Assembly (NCBI RefSeq): GCF_964186625.1
Contig: NZ_OZ075108.1
Coordinates: forward strand, 2,572,501-2,636,500
Source of the DNA: Asticcacaulis sp. MM231
GTDB lineage: Bacteria; Pseudomonadota; Alphaproteobacteria; Caulobacterales; Caulobacteraceae
Length of the DNA stretch: 64,000 bases
Direction of reading: 5' to 3'
Part shown: positions 37,556 to 46,101 of the stretch, in pieces
Position numbering within the stretch: the stretch's first letter is position 1
Layout of the letters: each line of letters starts with the position of its first letter
The notes under the pieces: model-generated
The model's database searches: none
Seen by the model: only the letters and a program-made list of their open reading frames with translations
What the model was told of the DNA's origin: nothing
Translations under genes and position numbers: made by a program

Positions 37556-38872
37556 GTGCCGCTTTTGGCGTATCTGGGACCTCCAATGGGCAAATTTGTT
37601 CCGGCCATCCTTGTCGTAACCTACATTCTGATCAGCGCGAGCGTCGCCGCGATGATCTTCCGTGGCGGTTCGGATGGCGGCACGGCGATTGCGGCCCTCG
37701 CCGGCACGCTGGGCTGCTGCCTTGCTTTTCACGCCTATGCCTCGCAGCAGATGGCCGAACGCCGCATTATCCGCGATGTCGAAAACGTGCGTGATGCCCA
37801 CCGCCTGATGGTCGATGCTATCAATTCCACGCAAAAAGACATGATCGAACTGGCCGATCGCGTGCAGAACCAGCGCACCTCACGGTCCGAGGAACTGACC
37901 TCGGAAGTCAAGATGCTGGAAGATCTGGTCATGAAGCTCGGTGAGAGCATCGAAGACCGCATGAACGAGTGGAAATCCGGCCCTGTTGTAGTGCCGCTGC
38001 GCGGCTCGCCCGCTATGAACCACAAAGAAGCGCAGGCTCTGGCGCTGATCGAGACCATCCGCGAAGCCCTGACGCAAAACCGGGTCGATCTCTATCTCCA
38101 GCCGGTTGTCTCGCTGCCCCAGCGCAAGACCATCTTCTATGAATCGTTTTCGCGCCTGCGCGATGTCACCGGCCGTGTCTTGATGCCCGCCGAATACCTG
38201 ACCGTGGCCGACGCCGAAGGTCTGGTGCCGAGCATCGACAACCTGTTGCTGTTCCGGTGCGTGCAGATCGTGCGTCGTCTCGCCAAGCAGGACCGCCGCA
38301 TCGGCATCTTCTGCAATATATCCCTGACGAGCCTGCGTGACGAGACCTTCTTCCCGCAGTTCCTGGAATTCCTCAACGAAAACCGTGATCTCGCCGGATC
38401 ATTGATTTTTGAACTGGGTCAGGACGCCTTTGCCACCCGCGCTTCGGTTGAGGCGCGTAACATGGCCAAGCTGGCCGATCTCGGCTTCCGCTTCTCGATC
38501 GACAAAGTGACAACCATCGATTTCGACCTGCAGGATCTGCACCGTTCTGACGTGCGCTACGTTAAGGTTGGCGCTAATCTGCTGCTCGAACAACTGCTGG
38601 ACGTCGAAGGCAAGCCGACGCTCAAGTTCCTCAAGGACATCCACGCCGGTGACTATGCCGGCCTGCTGGCGCGCTATGGCATCGAGGTTATCGCTGAAAA
38701 GGTCGAGAACGAGCGTCAGGTCGTCGATATTCTCGACATCGAGATCGGCTATGCGCAGGGTCATCTGTTCGGCGAACCGCGCGCCATCAAGGAACAGGTT
38801 CTGGCCGAAACCGATCCGCCCGCAGGCTTCGTCAAATCGACCATGCCGCAGCAAGGCCGCCGCCGGGCCTGA
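37556..38872 (+). CDS. tipF: Flagellar regulator TipF (degenerate EAL domain)
   Basis: 438 residues from the GTG at 37556 (an ATG at 37586 is an alternative). Two N-terminal membrane helices (about 15-35 and 42-62) are followed by a coiled-coil (65-140) and an EAL-type domain in which the EAL triplet is ESF (196-198) and catalytic residues are poorly kept. This architecture is that of Caulobacter TipF, a cyclic-di-GMP receptor that marks the site of flagellum assembly. It follows a receiver gene and a possible CtrA site. Confidence 0.85.
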   Translation: MPLLAYLGPPMGKFVPAILVVTYILISASVAAMIFRGGSDGGTAIAALAGTLGCCLAFHAYASQQMAERRIIRDVENVRDAHRLMVDAINSTQKDMIELADRVQNQRTSRSEELTSEVKMLEDLVMKLGESIEDRMNEWKSGPVVVPLRGSPAMNHKEAQALALIETIREALTQNRVDLYLQPVVSLPQRKTIFYESFSRLRDVTGRVLMPAEYLTVADAEGLVPSIDNLLLFRCVQIVRRLAKQDRRIGIFCNISLTSLRDETFFPQFLEFLNENRDLAGSLIFELGQDAFATRASVEARNMAKLADLGFRFSIDKVTTIDFDLQDLHRSDVRYVKVGANLLLEQLLDVEGKPTLKFLKDIHAGDYAGLLARYGIEVIAEKVENERQVVDILDIEIGYAQGHLFGEPRAIKEQVLAETDPPAGFVKSTMPQQGRRRA

Positions 38873-38958
38873 TAGGCTTTAATTCGCTCACACTGACTTT
38901 CTGCCTTTCCCTCGTCACACGCAGCCGATAAGGAAGGCCGAACCGCCGCGTAACCTAT

Positions 38959-39843
38959 GTGAGTCTGATGAGCCATCCTGAACTGCTGAACGGTATTTTT
39001 GACATTGCCGAACATTACGACGCCGTCTTCTGCGATATCTGGGGCGTCCTTCACAATGGCCGTCAGCACTTCCCGCCTGCTTACGAGGCCCTGCGCAAGT
39101 TCAAGGCCGAACGTGGCCCGGTCATCCTGATCTCCAATTCGCCACGTCCGCGCGAAAGCCTGATCAAACAATTGGCCAGCCTCGGCATCATGGATGATGC
39201 CTTCTCCGACGTCATTTCCTCCGGCGACGCCACCCGCGAATATCTCAAGAAATTCGCACCGCAAGGCTCCGCCTGGAAGGTTGGTCCCGAGCGTGACAGC
39301 GTTATATATGAAAGCATTGAGATCGACCTGTCAGGCACACCCCAAACGGCGACCTTTATCTCCTGCACCGGGCCGTTCGACGACGAGAACGATACGCTCG
39401 ACCAGTATCAGCACGCCTTCACCCTCGCCGCCCAGCGCAAAATCGTGATGATCTGCGCCAATCCGGACAAGGTGGTGCAGCGCGGTGACAAGATCATCAT
39501 GTGCGCGGGCTCGCTGGCTGATCTTTATGCGTCTCTTGGCGGCCCGGTGATTATGGCCGGCAAGCCCTATGCGCCCATCTATGAGCTTTGCTATCAGTCC
39601 CTGGAAAAAATCACCGGCAAGACGCACGACAAGGCGCGCATTGTCGCGATCGGCGATGGCCTGCCGACAGATGTTCTGGGCGCCAATGGCCAGGGCCTCG
39701 ACCTCGTCTTCATCGCCGCGGGCATCCATGCGCTTGAGGCCACCAATGCCCAAGGCGTGCTTGATCCGCTGTTGCTCAAGGCCGTGCTCGATACCCAGAT
39801 GGCCAATGCCAAATACGTCTCTGACGCCCTGCGCTGGAGATAG
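38959..39843 (+). CDS. HAD hydrolase, class IIA subfamily (TIGR01459 type)
   Basis: 294 residues from a GTG (an ATG follows three codons later). The nucleophile motif is VFCDIWGVLHNG, then the second motif ILISNSPRP and the Lys in MAGKPYAPIYE, and the acidic IGDGLPTDVLGA, typical of class IIA HAD phosphatases related to NagD. The substrate is unknown. It lies 86 bases after tipF and ends one base before the converging acetyltransferase gene. Confidence 0.9.
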   Translation: MSLMSHPELLNGIFDIAEHYDAVFCDIWGVLHNGRQHFPPAYEALRKFKAERGPVILISNSPRPRESLIKQLASLGIMDDAFSDVISSGDATREYLKKFAPQGSAWKVGPERDSVIYESIEIDLSGTPQTATFISCTGPFDDENDTLDQYQHAFTLAAQRKIVMICANPDKVVQRGDKIIMCAGSLADLYASLGGPVIMAGKPYAPIYELCYQSLEKITGKTHDKARIVAIGDGLPTDVLGANGQGLDLVFIAAGIHALEATNAQGVLDPLLLKAVLDTQMANAKYVSDALRWR

Positions 39844-40305
39844 TCACGACGTCTTGCGATAGACAATAAAGCCAGAACGCTCAGCGACCTTGTCATATAG
39901 CTTCTGCGCCGTCCGGTTGTTCATATGGGTGTGCCAGTAGAGGCGCGCCGTACCGGCCGCCTGCGCCGCCTCGCTGACGGCTGAGATCAACCGGCGGGCT
40001 ACGCCCTGTCCGCGCCGTGCCGGCACCGTAAACAGGTCTTGCAGGTAACAGCTTGGCTCGATCGCCGAGGTCGAGCGATGAAACAGGTAATGCGCCAGCC
40101 CGACCATTTCAGAACCACTGAGGCAGACCAGCGCATGAACCGGCTCGGCCGCATCGAAGAAACGCGCCCATGTTGTCTGCGTCACGCTTTCCGCCAAGGC
40201 GGTGGCATCCTTGCGGCCATAGAAGGCGTTGTAGGCATCCCATAGCGGCCGCCAGGATGGATAATCTTCCGGCCTTATCGGCCGCACGATATACGTCTCT
40301 GTCAT
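39844..40305 (-). CDS. GNAT family N-acetyltransferase
   Basis: 153 residues. The acetyl-CoA-binding motif ARRGQGVARRLISAVSE (about 90-106) and the following YWHTHMNN / AQKLYDKVAE segment mark a GNAT domain. The N-terminus (TYIVRPIRPEDYPSW) is the usual first strand. The substrate is unknown; a small-molecule amine or amino acid is likely. It is monocistronic. Confidence 0.92.
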   Translation of the reverse strand: MTETYIVRPIRPEDYPSWRPLWDAYNAFYGRKDATALAESVTQTTWARFFDAAEPVHALVCLSGSEMVGLAHYLFHRSTSAIEPSCYLQDLFTVPARRGQGVARRLISAVSEAAQAAGTARLYWHTHMNNRTAQKLYDKVAERSGFIVYRKTS

Positions 40306-40343
40306 AAGGACAACTTAAGCAAAAAAGCTTGGCACGTGGAACG

Positions 40344-40374
40344 AAAAAACGCGGCAGCCACACTGGCCACCGCG
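40344..40374 (-). terminator. Rho-independent terminator after cheZ
   Basis: On the minus strand an 11-base stem (CGCGGTGGCCA with TGGCTGCCGCG, one mismatch) with a GTG loop is followed by six T. It lies about 70 bases past the cheZ stop codon. Confidence 0.85.
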
Positions 40375-40444
40375 CTTCTTCACCATCGCAATCTTTAGCA
40401 TTCTACCTTCTTGATGAGGTTCGAAATGTCTTTGCTGCTTATGC

Positions 40445-41413
40445 TTAGTCGAACAGGGCGTCGATATCGTCCTGCGAATTGGTCTTACCCATATCCTCTT
40501 CGGGGATATCGAACATCGAGTCGATATCGTCCTGCGAGTTGCCGGCGGCTTCCTGGGGCGCAGGGGCCGGGGCTGGAGCGAGGGCCGGCTTGGGAGCCGG
40601 TGCGGGTTCAGGCGCTTTAGCGACCGGTGCGGGCGCCGGGGCTGGCTTAGGCGTCGGAGCGGGTTCAGGCGCCTTGGCAACAGGTGCCGGAGCAGGTGCC
40701 TTGTCGGCCAGGGCATCGGCCTTGATCGGGGCTTCAAAGGCCGGCGCCTCATCAAACATGGCGTCGATGGCGTCCTGCTTGGTTTCCGGACCGCCAATGG
40801 CGGGACCGTTGAGCAACAGATCGTGGGCCCGCTTCTCTTCAGCCGTCATTTCACGGGGCGAACCGTCTTCGATTCCCAGAGTGTTGGCCAAACGACCAAC
40901 GCGCTCTTCGATCTGCTTCAAAACATTGACGACCTTCGACACGCGCTGGCCGGTGATGTCCTGGAACGAGCAGGCCTCAAAAATCTTCATGACCTCATCA
41001 TCGACCGCGGCCTTGTAAGCCTTCGGATCGTCGCCAAAGTCCTTGATGGAAAAGCCCATCATCGCCTCAGCGCAGTTCATGATATTGTGGGTAGCGTTTT
41101 CGGTATCGCGGGTAATGGCTTCAAGTTCCGCGCCGGCGGTCGGAATGCGTTCCTGCGAAATATCATGCGGACGCATGTCACGGATTTCTTCCTTCGCCTT
41201 GGCGATGTAACCGGCGATGATGCTGAATTCGTCCGAGCGGCGCTTATCGAGCTGCTGGAAGAAGCCGCGCATCAGGGCGACGAGCGCCTCGGATTGCTGC
41301 ATCAGATTGATGAGCTTGGGCTCAAGCTCGCCGGCCATGGCGGCTTCGAACCCGCCGGCACCGTGGCTGTCATCACCTTGAGACTCTGGCGTTTTTGATG
41401 CTGGCAGGGCCAT
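40445..41413 (-). CDS. cheZ: CheZ-family CheY phosphatase with three docking-like repeats
   Basis: 322 residues. The helical N-terminal region ends in FQDITGQRVSKV with the catalytic pair Asp152 and Gln156, equivalent to Asp143/Gln147 of Escherichia coli CheZ, which removes phosphate from CheY-P. The C-terminal half is an Ala/Pro linker carrying three copies of a short acidic peptide: KQDAIDAMFD (212-221), NSQDDIDSMFD (292-302) and NSQDDIDALFD (312-322, the very end). CheZ and FliM normally have one such CheY-binding peptide. It is cotranscribed with the cheY gene upstream (30-base gap). Confidence 0.88.
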   Translation of the reverse strand: MALPASKTPESQGDDSHGAGGFEAAMAGELEPKLINLMQQSEALVALMRGFFQQLDKRRSDEFSIIAGYIAKAKEEIRDMRPHDISQERIPTAGAELEAITRDTENATHNIMNCAEAMMGFSIKDFGDDPKAYKAAVDDEVMKIFEACSFQDITGQRVSKVVNVLKQIEERVGRLANTLGIEDGSPREMTAEEKRAHDLLLNGPAIGGPETKQDAIDAMFDEAPAFEAPIKADALADKAPAPAPVAKAPEPAPTPKPAPAPAPVAKAPEPAPAPKPALAPAPAPAPQEAAGNSQDDIDSMFDIPEEDMGKTNSQDDIDALFD

Positions 41414-41443
41414 GATAATCCTACTTAATACGAATGGACAGGC

Positions 41444-41830
41444 TTAGAAATCGCCGAGAACGGCGGTGATCTTTTGCTTGAGAGTCGCGGCATTGAAAGG
41501 CTTAACAATGTAATTGTTAACACCAGCTTTCTTGGCCGCAATGACGTTTTCCGTCTTGCTTTCGGCGGTGACCATGATGAAGGGCGTGCGCTTCAGAACA
41601 TCATCTGCGCGAACCTTCAACAACAGCTCATAGCCGGTCATGGGTTCCATGTTCCAGTCGGAGATGACCAGCCCATAAGAACTCTTTTTCATTTTATCGA
41701 GCGCCTCGGTACCATCCGAAGCTTCTTCGACGTTTTCAAATCCCAACTGCTTAAGCAGATTGGAAATAATCCTCAGCATGGTCTTATAGTCATCAACTAC
41801 CAAGACCGGCATGGACATATCGATGGCCAT
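41444..41830 (-). CDS. cheY: CheY-type single-domain response regulator
   Basis: 128 residues from the ATG at 41830. A longer frame to the left would need a TTG. The receiver residues are complete: Asp13-Asp14, the acceptor Asp58 in ISDWNMEP, Thr88 and Lys110. The KQLGFENVEEASDG segment is characteristic of chemotaxis CheY proteins. It is the likely partner of the CheZ-like phosphatase encoded downstream, and would carry a phosphosignal to the flagellar switch. Confidence 0.9.
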   Translation of the reverse strand: MAIDMSMPVLVVDDYKTMLRIISNLLKQLGFENVEEASDGTEALDKMKKSSYGLVISDWNMEPMTGYELLLKVRADDVLKRTPFIMVTAESKTENVIAAKKAGVNNYIVKPFNAATLKQKITAVLGDF

Positions 41831-41971
41831 GTAACGCCCCACTTTTTCTAAGCGAACCTTGCAATACGCAGGCTCTTGTTTCAAGACCGGTCCAGAATAG
41901 CTTGCAGACGATAAAATCAGGTTAAGAGCGATTTCATTTTTTATTTAATAAATTCAACGATTTATCCTATA

Positions 41972-41986
41972 TTAACCATCATTTAT
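41972..41986. promoter_or_regulatory. CtrA-like half-site pair upstream of cheY-cheZ
   Basis: TTAA-N7-TTAT lies about 140 bases before cheY in an AT-rich stretch. The 41831-42147 gap is otherwise without a gene; it must hold the promoters of cheY (leftward) and the hydratase (rightward). The match is by pattern only. Confidence 0.28.
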
Positions 41987-42147
41987 AGTGAAAATAGCGC
42001 TGAAATCTCTATTATTTGTGCCGAAGCGGGACGCTTCTATCGTTAGCCGCTTGCCTTTTTATCCCGCACGGCTGCGGTTGAAGCAAAATCAATAGGTCCC
42101 GGGATTTGCCCTTGGCAGCCTTCGTCCCATCCATTAGACCTCACACC

Positions 42148-42573
42148 ATGACCAACGCCTTCTATCTTGACGAACTATCGATCGACCAGACCGCCGCCCG
42201 CGTCTTTATGGTGGATGACGCCGCCATCCGCGCCTTCGCTGATGTCTCGACCGACCATAACCCCGTCCATGTCGATGAGGACTTTGCCAGCGCGTCGCCC
42301 TTCAAGGGCCGCATCGCCCACGGCATGTTACTCGGCGCCTATATATCGGCCACCCTGGCCTCCGATCTGCCAGGCCGCGGCGCGATCTATGTCTCGCAGA
42401 CGCTCGATTTCAAACGCGCCGTCAGACCCGGCGATGAAGCGACAGTTGAACTGACCATCAAGGCCATCGACTTAAAATCCGGCCATGTCACGCTCTCGAC
42501 CCTTGTCAAAGTGCGCAACAAGACCATGTTGAGCGGAACCGCTGTGGTTATCGCCCCTAAGAGACCTGCATAA
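42148..42573 (+). CDS. MaoC-like (R)-specific enoyl hydratase
   Basis: 141 residues from the ATG at 42148. The hydratase motif DVSTDHNPVHVDEDFA with GRIAHGMLLGAYIS contains the catalytic Asp and His of the MaoC hot-dog fold. Such single-domain proteins hydrate enoyl-CoA or enoyl-ACP. It is close to ribF (five bases), so they are likely cotranscribed. Confidence 0.9.
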   Translation: MTNAFYLDELSIDQTAARVFMVDDAAIRAFADVSTDHNPVHVDEDFASASPFKGRIAHGMLLGAYISATLASDLPGRGAIYVSQTLDFKRAVRPGDEATVELTIKAIDLKSGHVTLSTLVKVRNKTMLSGTAVVIAPKRPA

Positions 42574-42577
42574 GTCT

Positions 42578-43552
42578 GTGACCGTTCTCCTGCCTCGCTT
42601 CATCAAGGTCATCACGCTTGGCGTGGCAGCAGACCACAGTCTTGAGGCCGATGCGCCTCTGCCCGTCGGCGCCAGCGCCGCAATCGGCAGTTTCGACGGC
42701 GTGCATATAGGTCATCAGCACGTGATCGAATCGGCTATCCGCGCTGCAAAAACCAAGGGCATGCCCTCGGCGGTCATTTGTTTCGATCCGCATCCGCAAA
42801 GCTTCTTCCACAAGGACGGCAAGGCCTTCCGCCTGATGCAGCTTTCGCAACAACTGCGTGCATTCGAGGCCTTGGGGGTCGACTATGCGTTTGCGCTGAC
42901 CTTCGATGCCCATCTGTCATCGCTCTCTGCCGAAGACTTCGCCCGCCTGATCCTGCGTGACTATCTCAAACTGAGCCACGTCTCGGCCGGTTTTGATTTC
43001 CAGTTCGGCAAGCGCGGCGGCGGCCATGCCAAGGATCTCGTGGCGTTCGGCGACCAGCTTGGCTTCACCACCGACATCCTGCCCTGCCAGACCGATGCCG
43101 AAGGCCATAAGCTGTCGTCTTCCGCTGTGCGCGATGCGCTGCTGGCCGGTGATGCGTCCCTGGCGACGGAGATTCTCGGCCGCCCGCAGGCCTATCTCGG
43201 CGAGGTCATCCATGGCGCCAAGCAAGGCCGCACTATCGATTTTCCCACCCTCAACCTGACGCTGGGTGATTATCTACGCCCGCGTTACGGCATCTATGTC
43301 ACCCAGACCGCCCTGCCCGATGGCCGCGTGATCAATGGCGTCAGCAATATCGGCGTCCGCCCGACGGTCGGCGGCGATATCGAACTGCTCGAAACCTATC
43401 TGTTCGATTTCAGAGAAGAGGTTTATGGCCAGGTGGTCGAGACCCGTCTGCTCGATTTCATTCGTCCGGAAGCCAAGTTCAATTCGTTCGATGAGATGAA
43501 GATCGCCATCCAGGGCGATGCGGCCAAGGCGCGGGCCTATTTCCAAGCTTAA
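42578..43552 (+). CDS. ribF: Bifunctional riboflavin kinase/FAD synthetase RibF
   Basis: 324 residues from a GTG. The N-terminal nucleotidyltransferase has GSFDGVHIGHQHV and KLSSSAVRDALLAGD; the C-terminal kinase domain has GRTIDFPTLNL, GVSNIGVRPTV and LETYLFDF. It makes FMN and FAD from riboflavin, feeding the flavoenzymes of the cell. It converges with a four-base overlap on the next gene. Confidence 0.97.
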   Translation: MTVLLPRFIKVITLGVAADHSLEADAPLPVGASAAIGSFDGVHIGHQHVIESAIRAAKTKGMPSAVICFDPHPQSFFHKDGKAFRLMQLSQQLRAFEALGVDYAFALTFDAHLSSLSAEDFARLILRDYLKLSHVSAGFDFQFGKRGGGHAKDLVAFGDQLGFTTDILPCQTDAEGHKLSSSAVRDALLAGDASLATEILGRPQAYLGEVIHGAKQGRTIDFPTLNLTLGDYLRPRYGIYVTQTALPDGRVINGVSNIGVRPTVGGDIELLETYLFDFREEVYGQVVETRLLDFIRPEAKFNSFDEMKIAIQGDAAKARAYFQA

Positions 43553-43902
43553 CCGGTACAGCCTTCGCCCGCATGGGTCAGGCTGTCGAGATCGAGACGT
43601 CGCATGGCAGCCGTATCGCGCGGGCGTGGCGGCTCAGGCTCGCTGAAATTATCGATCAGTGTGCGCCCCATGGCGTCAACATGGCTGATATAGACGTCCC
43701 ACTGCGTCATCACAACGGGATCGGCGCCCCGTTTGCGTAAGGCCGCCATGTCTTTGGCCTTCTTAGCGGCACGAACCCGCAGTTCCAGACCAATAGCGGT
43801 GCAATGGGAACGAATGGCCGCATCGGCGTTACTCCCCAGTCGGCTGACCAGCGCTACCGCCAGAGTCATCACCACCACGCCACTGATCCACTTGATACGC
43901 AT
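43549..43902 (-). CDS. Small secreted or anchored protein, unknown
   Basis: 117 residues. A hydrophobic N-terminal segment (about residues 4-22) ends at SNADA and may be a signal peptide or an anchor. The rest is helical and basic (RVRAAKKAKDMAALRKRG), with cysteines at two sites (SHCTA, EGCTG) that could pair. No family is recognised. The gene is convergent with ribF and distinct from its neighbours. Confidence 0.62.
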   Translation of the reverse strand: MRIKWISGVVVMTLAVALVSRLGSNADAAIRSHCTAIGLELRVRAAKKAKDMAALRKRGADPVVMTQWDVYISHVDAMGRTLIDNFSEPEPPRPRDTAAMRRLDLDSLTHAGEGCTG

Positions 43903-43959
43903 AACACTCCGCCGCTACTGCGGGCAAAATGCCGTCCCTTTCCCGGCAAGTCCAGTGCT

Positions 43960-44577
43960 CTAACGCTTTTTTACCGGCTGACGCAGGATGGTTTTCAACT
44001 TTTCCGGCGCCGTCTTGCGTGGATCGCTAAGATAGATTTCGTGATGCTTACCGGTTTCGATCAACCCCTGTGCCGGTAGCCACTCTTCATGCAGCCGCTG
44101 TAAAACCGGCCCTTCATCATCATAAGGGCCGACATGCAGAATCTGGGCGCTCAAACCCTCGTCCAGCCGTTCCAGCCGCACCTTTTCAAGTCCCGGCAGG
44201 CCTTTTTTCATCACCACCTCGCTGAGCGCGGCGCACAGGTGGCCTTTTTCGATCCAGTCCGGTTGCAGGATCATCATGGTCCATGACCATTTTGACTTTT
44301 CGCGCGTGACGAAGGTCTTCATGTCCCTGGCCCACCACAGACCTTCCAGCGGCCCGACGACATAATCGCGGTCAAACGCGCGCTTGCTCATGAATTTGAG
44401 CGTGTAGGACAAGGAATAGAGCGCCTCGATGGCCTGGGCATATGCCGGCGCGGTGTTGGGATCGCCCACACCATCGAACATCAGATAGTGCAGCGATGGC
44501 ACCTCGATCAGCGCAAAGTCCTTCGACGTGGCGCTATACAGCGACTTATATTCCGTTTTCAGATCGATCTTGCTCAA
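43960..44577 (-). CDS. GyrI-like small-molecule binding domain protein
   Basis: About 205 residues from a TTG that has GGAG seven bases upstream; an upstream ATG would overlap the dehydrogenase gene. The sequence matches the GyrI-like (SbmC/BmrR ligand-binding) family: LIEVPSLHYLMFDGVGDPN, VGPLEGLWWA, LQPDWIEK and the HEEWLPAQGL end. Such proteins bind amphipathic small molecules. It follows the sugar dehydrogenase by 58 bases. Confidence 0.82.
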   Translation of the reverse strand: MSKIDLKTEYKSLYSATSKDFALIEVPSLHYLMFDGVGDPNTAPAYAQAIEALYSLSYTLKFMSKRAFDRDYVVGPLEGLWWARDMKTFVTREKSKWSWTMMILQPDWIEKGHLCAALSEVVMKKGLPGLEKVRLERLDEGLSAQILHVGPYDDEGPVLQRLHEEWLPAQGLIETGKHHEIYLSDPRKTAPEKLKTILRQPVKKR

Positions 44578-44635
44578 TTCCGGTCTCCTGTTTTGAGCAG
44601 AATAACCGGCCTGATGCCAAAATCTGCCAGCAGGA

Positions 44636-45745
44636 TCAGGCTTTCGGCGAAAGCTTGAGCAACCGCCCGTCACCATCCTCCAGCAGATAGATATCACCGT
44701 CAGGCCCCTGCTCGACTTCACGCAGGCGCTCCATCGGCCACTGATCGCCCTTGGTGGCCTTGTCACCATCGAGATGGACACGGATCAGGGCCTGCCCCGA
44801 AAGCGCCGTGATGAACATGTCGCCCTGCCATTTCGGGAATTTTTTGCCTGTATAGATCAGCATGGAAGACGGGGAGATCGACGGATTCCACCACACCTTC
44901 GGCGCCTCGAATTCCGGCCGCGTCGAATGATCCGGAATATCGGTGTCGTCATAGTCGCTACCGTTGGAAACAATAGGCCAGCCGTAATTCTTGCCCGCCG
45001 CGATCAGATTGACCTCATCGCCGCCCTGCGGCCCCATCTCGTTTTCCCACAAACGGCCGACCTTATCGAAACCGAGCCCATACAGATTGCGGTGGCCATA
45101 GCTCCAGATTTCCGCCGACTGCCCGCCCTTGCCGGCGAAGGGATTGCCCGGCGCCGGCTTGCCATCGGGCGTAAGGCGCAGCACCTTGCCGAGATTGACC
45201 GTGAGATCCTGCGCGGGCGTCTTTTTCTGCCGCTCGCCAGAGGTCACGTAAAGATATTTGCCATCCGGCGAGAACAGCAGGCGGTGCGAGAAGTGCCCGT
45301 CGCCTTCCACCTTGGTCTGCCACCAGATGACCTCAAGCCCCTCAACACGCGGATTGGCCGCATCGAGCGTCAGCTTGCCGCGACCGACCACGGCGCCGCT
45401 GAGGCTGCCTTCGCCTTCTTCGACCCAACTCAGATAAATCATACCCGATTGCGCGAAATCCGGCGCCAGGGCCACATCGCCGAAACCGCCCTGGCCTTCC
45501 TCAAGCACCTTGGGCGCACCGGCCACCTCCCTGATGGTCTTGCCGGACAGCCATTTCAGCTTGCCAGCCTTTTCAGTGATGAGCGCGTCGCCACCGGGCA
45601 GAAAGACCATCGCCCAGGGCTGATCGAAGCGCGCCACCTCGGTGACGGTGAAGGGCGCGGCGCCCGATTCCGCGGGGGTTTGCGCCTGACAGGCGCCGGC
45701 GGTCAGGACCAGCAGGGCGAGACTGAGAACGGGGATGGCTTTCAT
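44636..45745 (-). CDS. PQQ-dependent soluble aldose sugar dehydrogenase-like lipoprotein
   Basis: 369 residues. The lipobox TAGAC places the lipidated Cys at 19. The body is a six-bladed beta-propeller of the PQQ aldose dehydrogenase (YliI/Asd) type: FDQPWAMVFLPGGDALITEK, GGFGDVALAPDF, SHRLLFSPDGKYLYVTSGE, WSYGHRNLYGL, NEMGPQGGDEVN. It oxidises sugars in the periplasm, passing electrons toward the respiratory chain. It is divergent from ileS. Confidence 0.93.
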   Translation of the reverse strand: MKAIPVLSLALLVLTAGACQAQTPAESGAAPFTVTEVARFDQPWAMVFLPGGDALITEKAGKLKWLSGKTIREVAGAPKVLEEGQGGFGDVALAPDFAQSGMIYLSWVEEGEGSLSGAVVGRGKLTLDAANPRVEGLEVIWWQTKVEGDGHFSHRLLFSPDGKYLYVTSGERQKKTPAQDLTVNLGKVLRLTPDGKPAPGNPFAGKGGQSAEIWSYGHRNLYGLGFDKVGRLWENEMGPQGGDEVNLIAAGKNYGWPIVSNGSDYDDTDIPDHSTRPEFEAPKVWWNPSISPSSMLIYTGKKFPKWQGDMFITALSGQALIRVHLDGDKATKGDQWPMERLREVEQGPDGDIYLLEDGDGRLLKLSPKA

Positions 45746-45902
45746 GGGGCGCTTCCTTGGCTGTTTTATGAGCGCAGGCTAGTTCGGAGCCACCGGCAAA
45801 GTCAATGCGGCTTTGTGTTTGCAAAAAGCCACTTTATCCTATTGTGCGTTATAGCCTTGAACGATGAGGTTAAATCGGTTCAAGGCTGTAAATCTTTGTG
45901 AC

Positions 45903-45948
45903 GCCTTATGTTTTTCCAAAAAGTGGCATCCACTTTTTGGCATAAGGC
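45903..45948. repeat. Long intergenic palindrome
   Basis: The outer arms GCCTTATG and CATAAGGC enclose a perfect 11-pair hairpin CCAAAAAGTGG-cat-CCACTTTTTGG, with five unpaired T on one side. It lies in the 356-base gap 45746-46101 between the divergent dehydrogenase and ileS. It resembles the REP-like palindromes scattered in alphaproteobacterial genomes; whether it is repeated in this genome cannot be seen here. Nothing else was found in the gap. Confidence 0.7.
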
Positions 45949-46101
45949 TCTAGGCAAGTTTGGGACGCTCTGTTAAAGCCAGAACCATGTTGATGTCAGG
46001 CTTGCAAATCATACGAATTTGAGGCCCAGCGCAGGATCGCCTGTGCTGGGAATAGACATGCCTGCCCCATTACCGACATCTTTTTATAAGACCTGAAAGT
46101 C

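Noticed and set aside
43960..44781. Longer GyrI-like frame starting at 44781
   Set aside because: Its first 68 codons lie within the dehydrogenase gene and look like shadow sequence; the TTG at 44577 has a good ribosome-binding site.
44774..45901. Plus-strand open frame of 375 codons opposite the sugar dehydrogenase
   Set aside because: The dehydrogenase has a lipobox and propeller motifs; the opposite frame has none.
45746..46101. Possible T-box or amino-acid riboswitch before ileS
   Set aside because: T-boxes belong to Gram-positive bacteria, and the only structure here is a simple palindrome far from the start codon.
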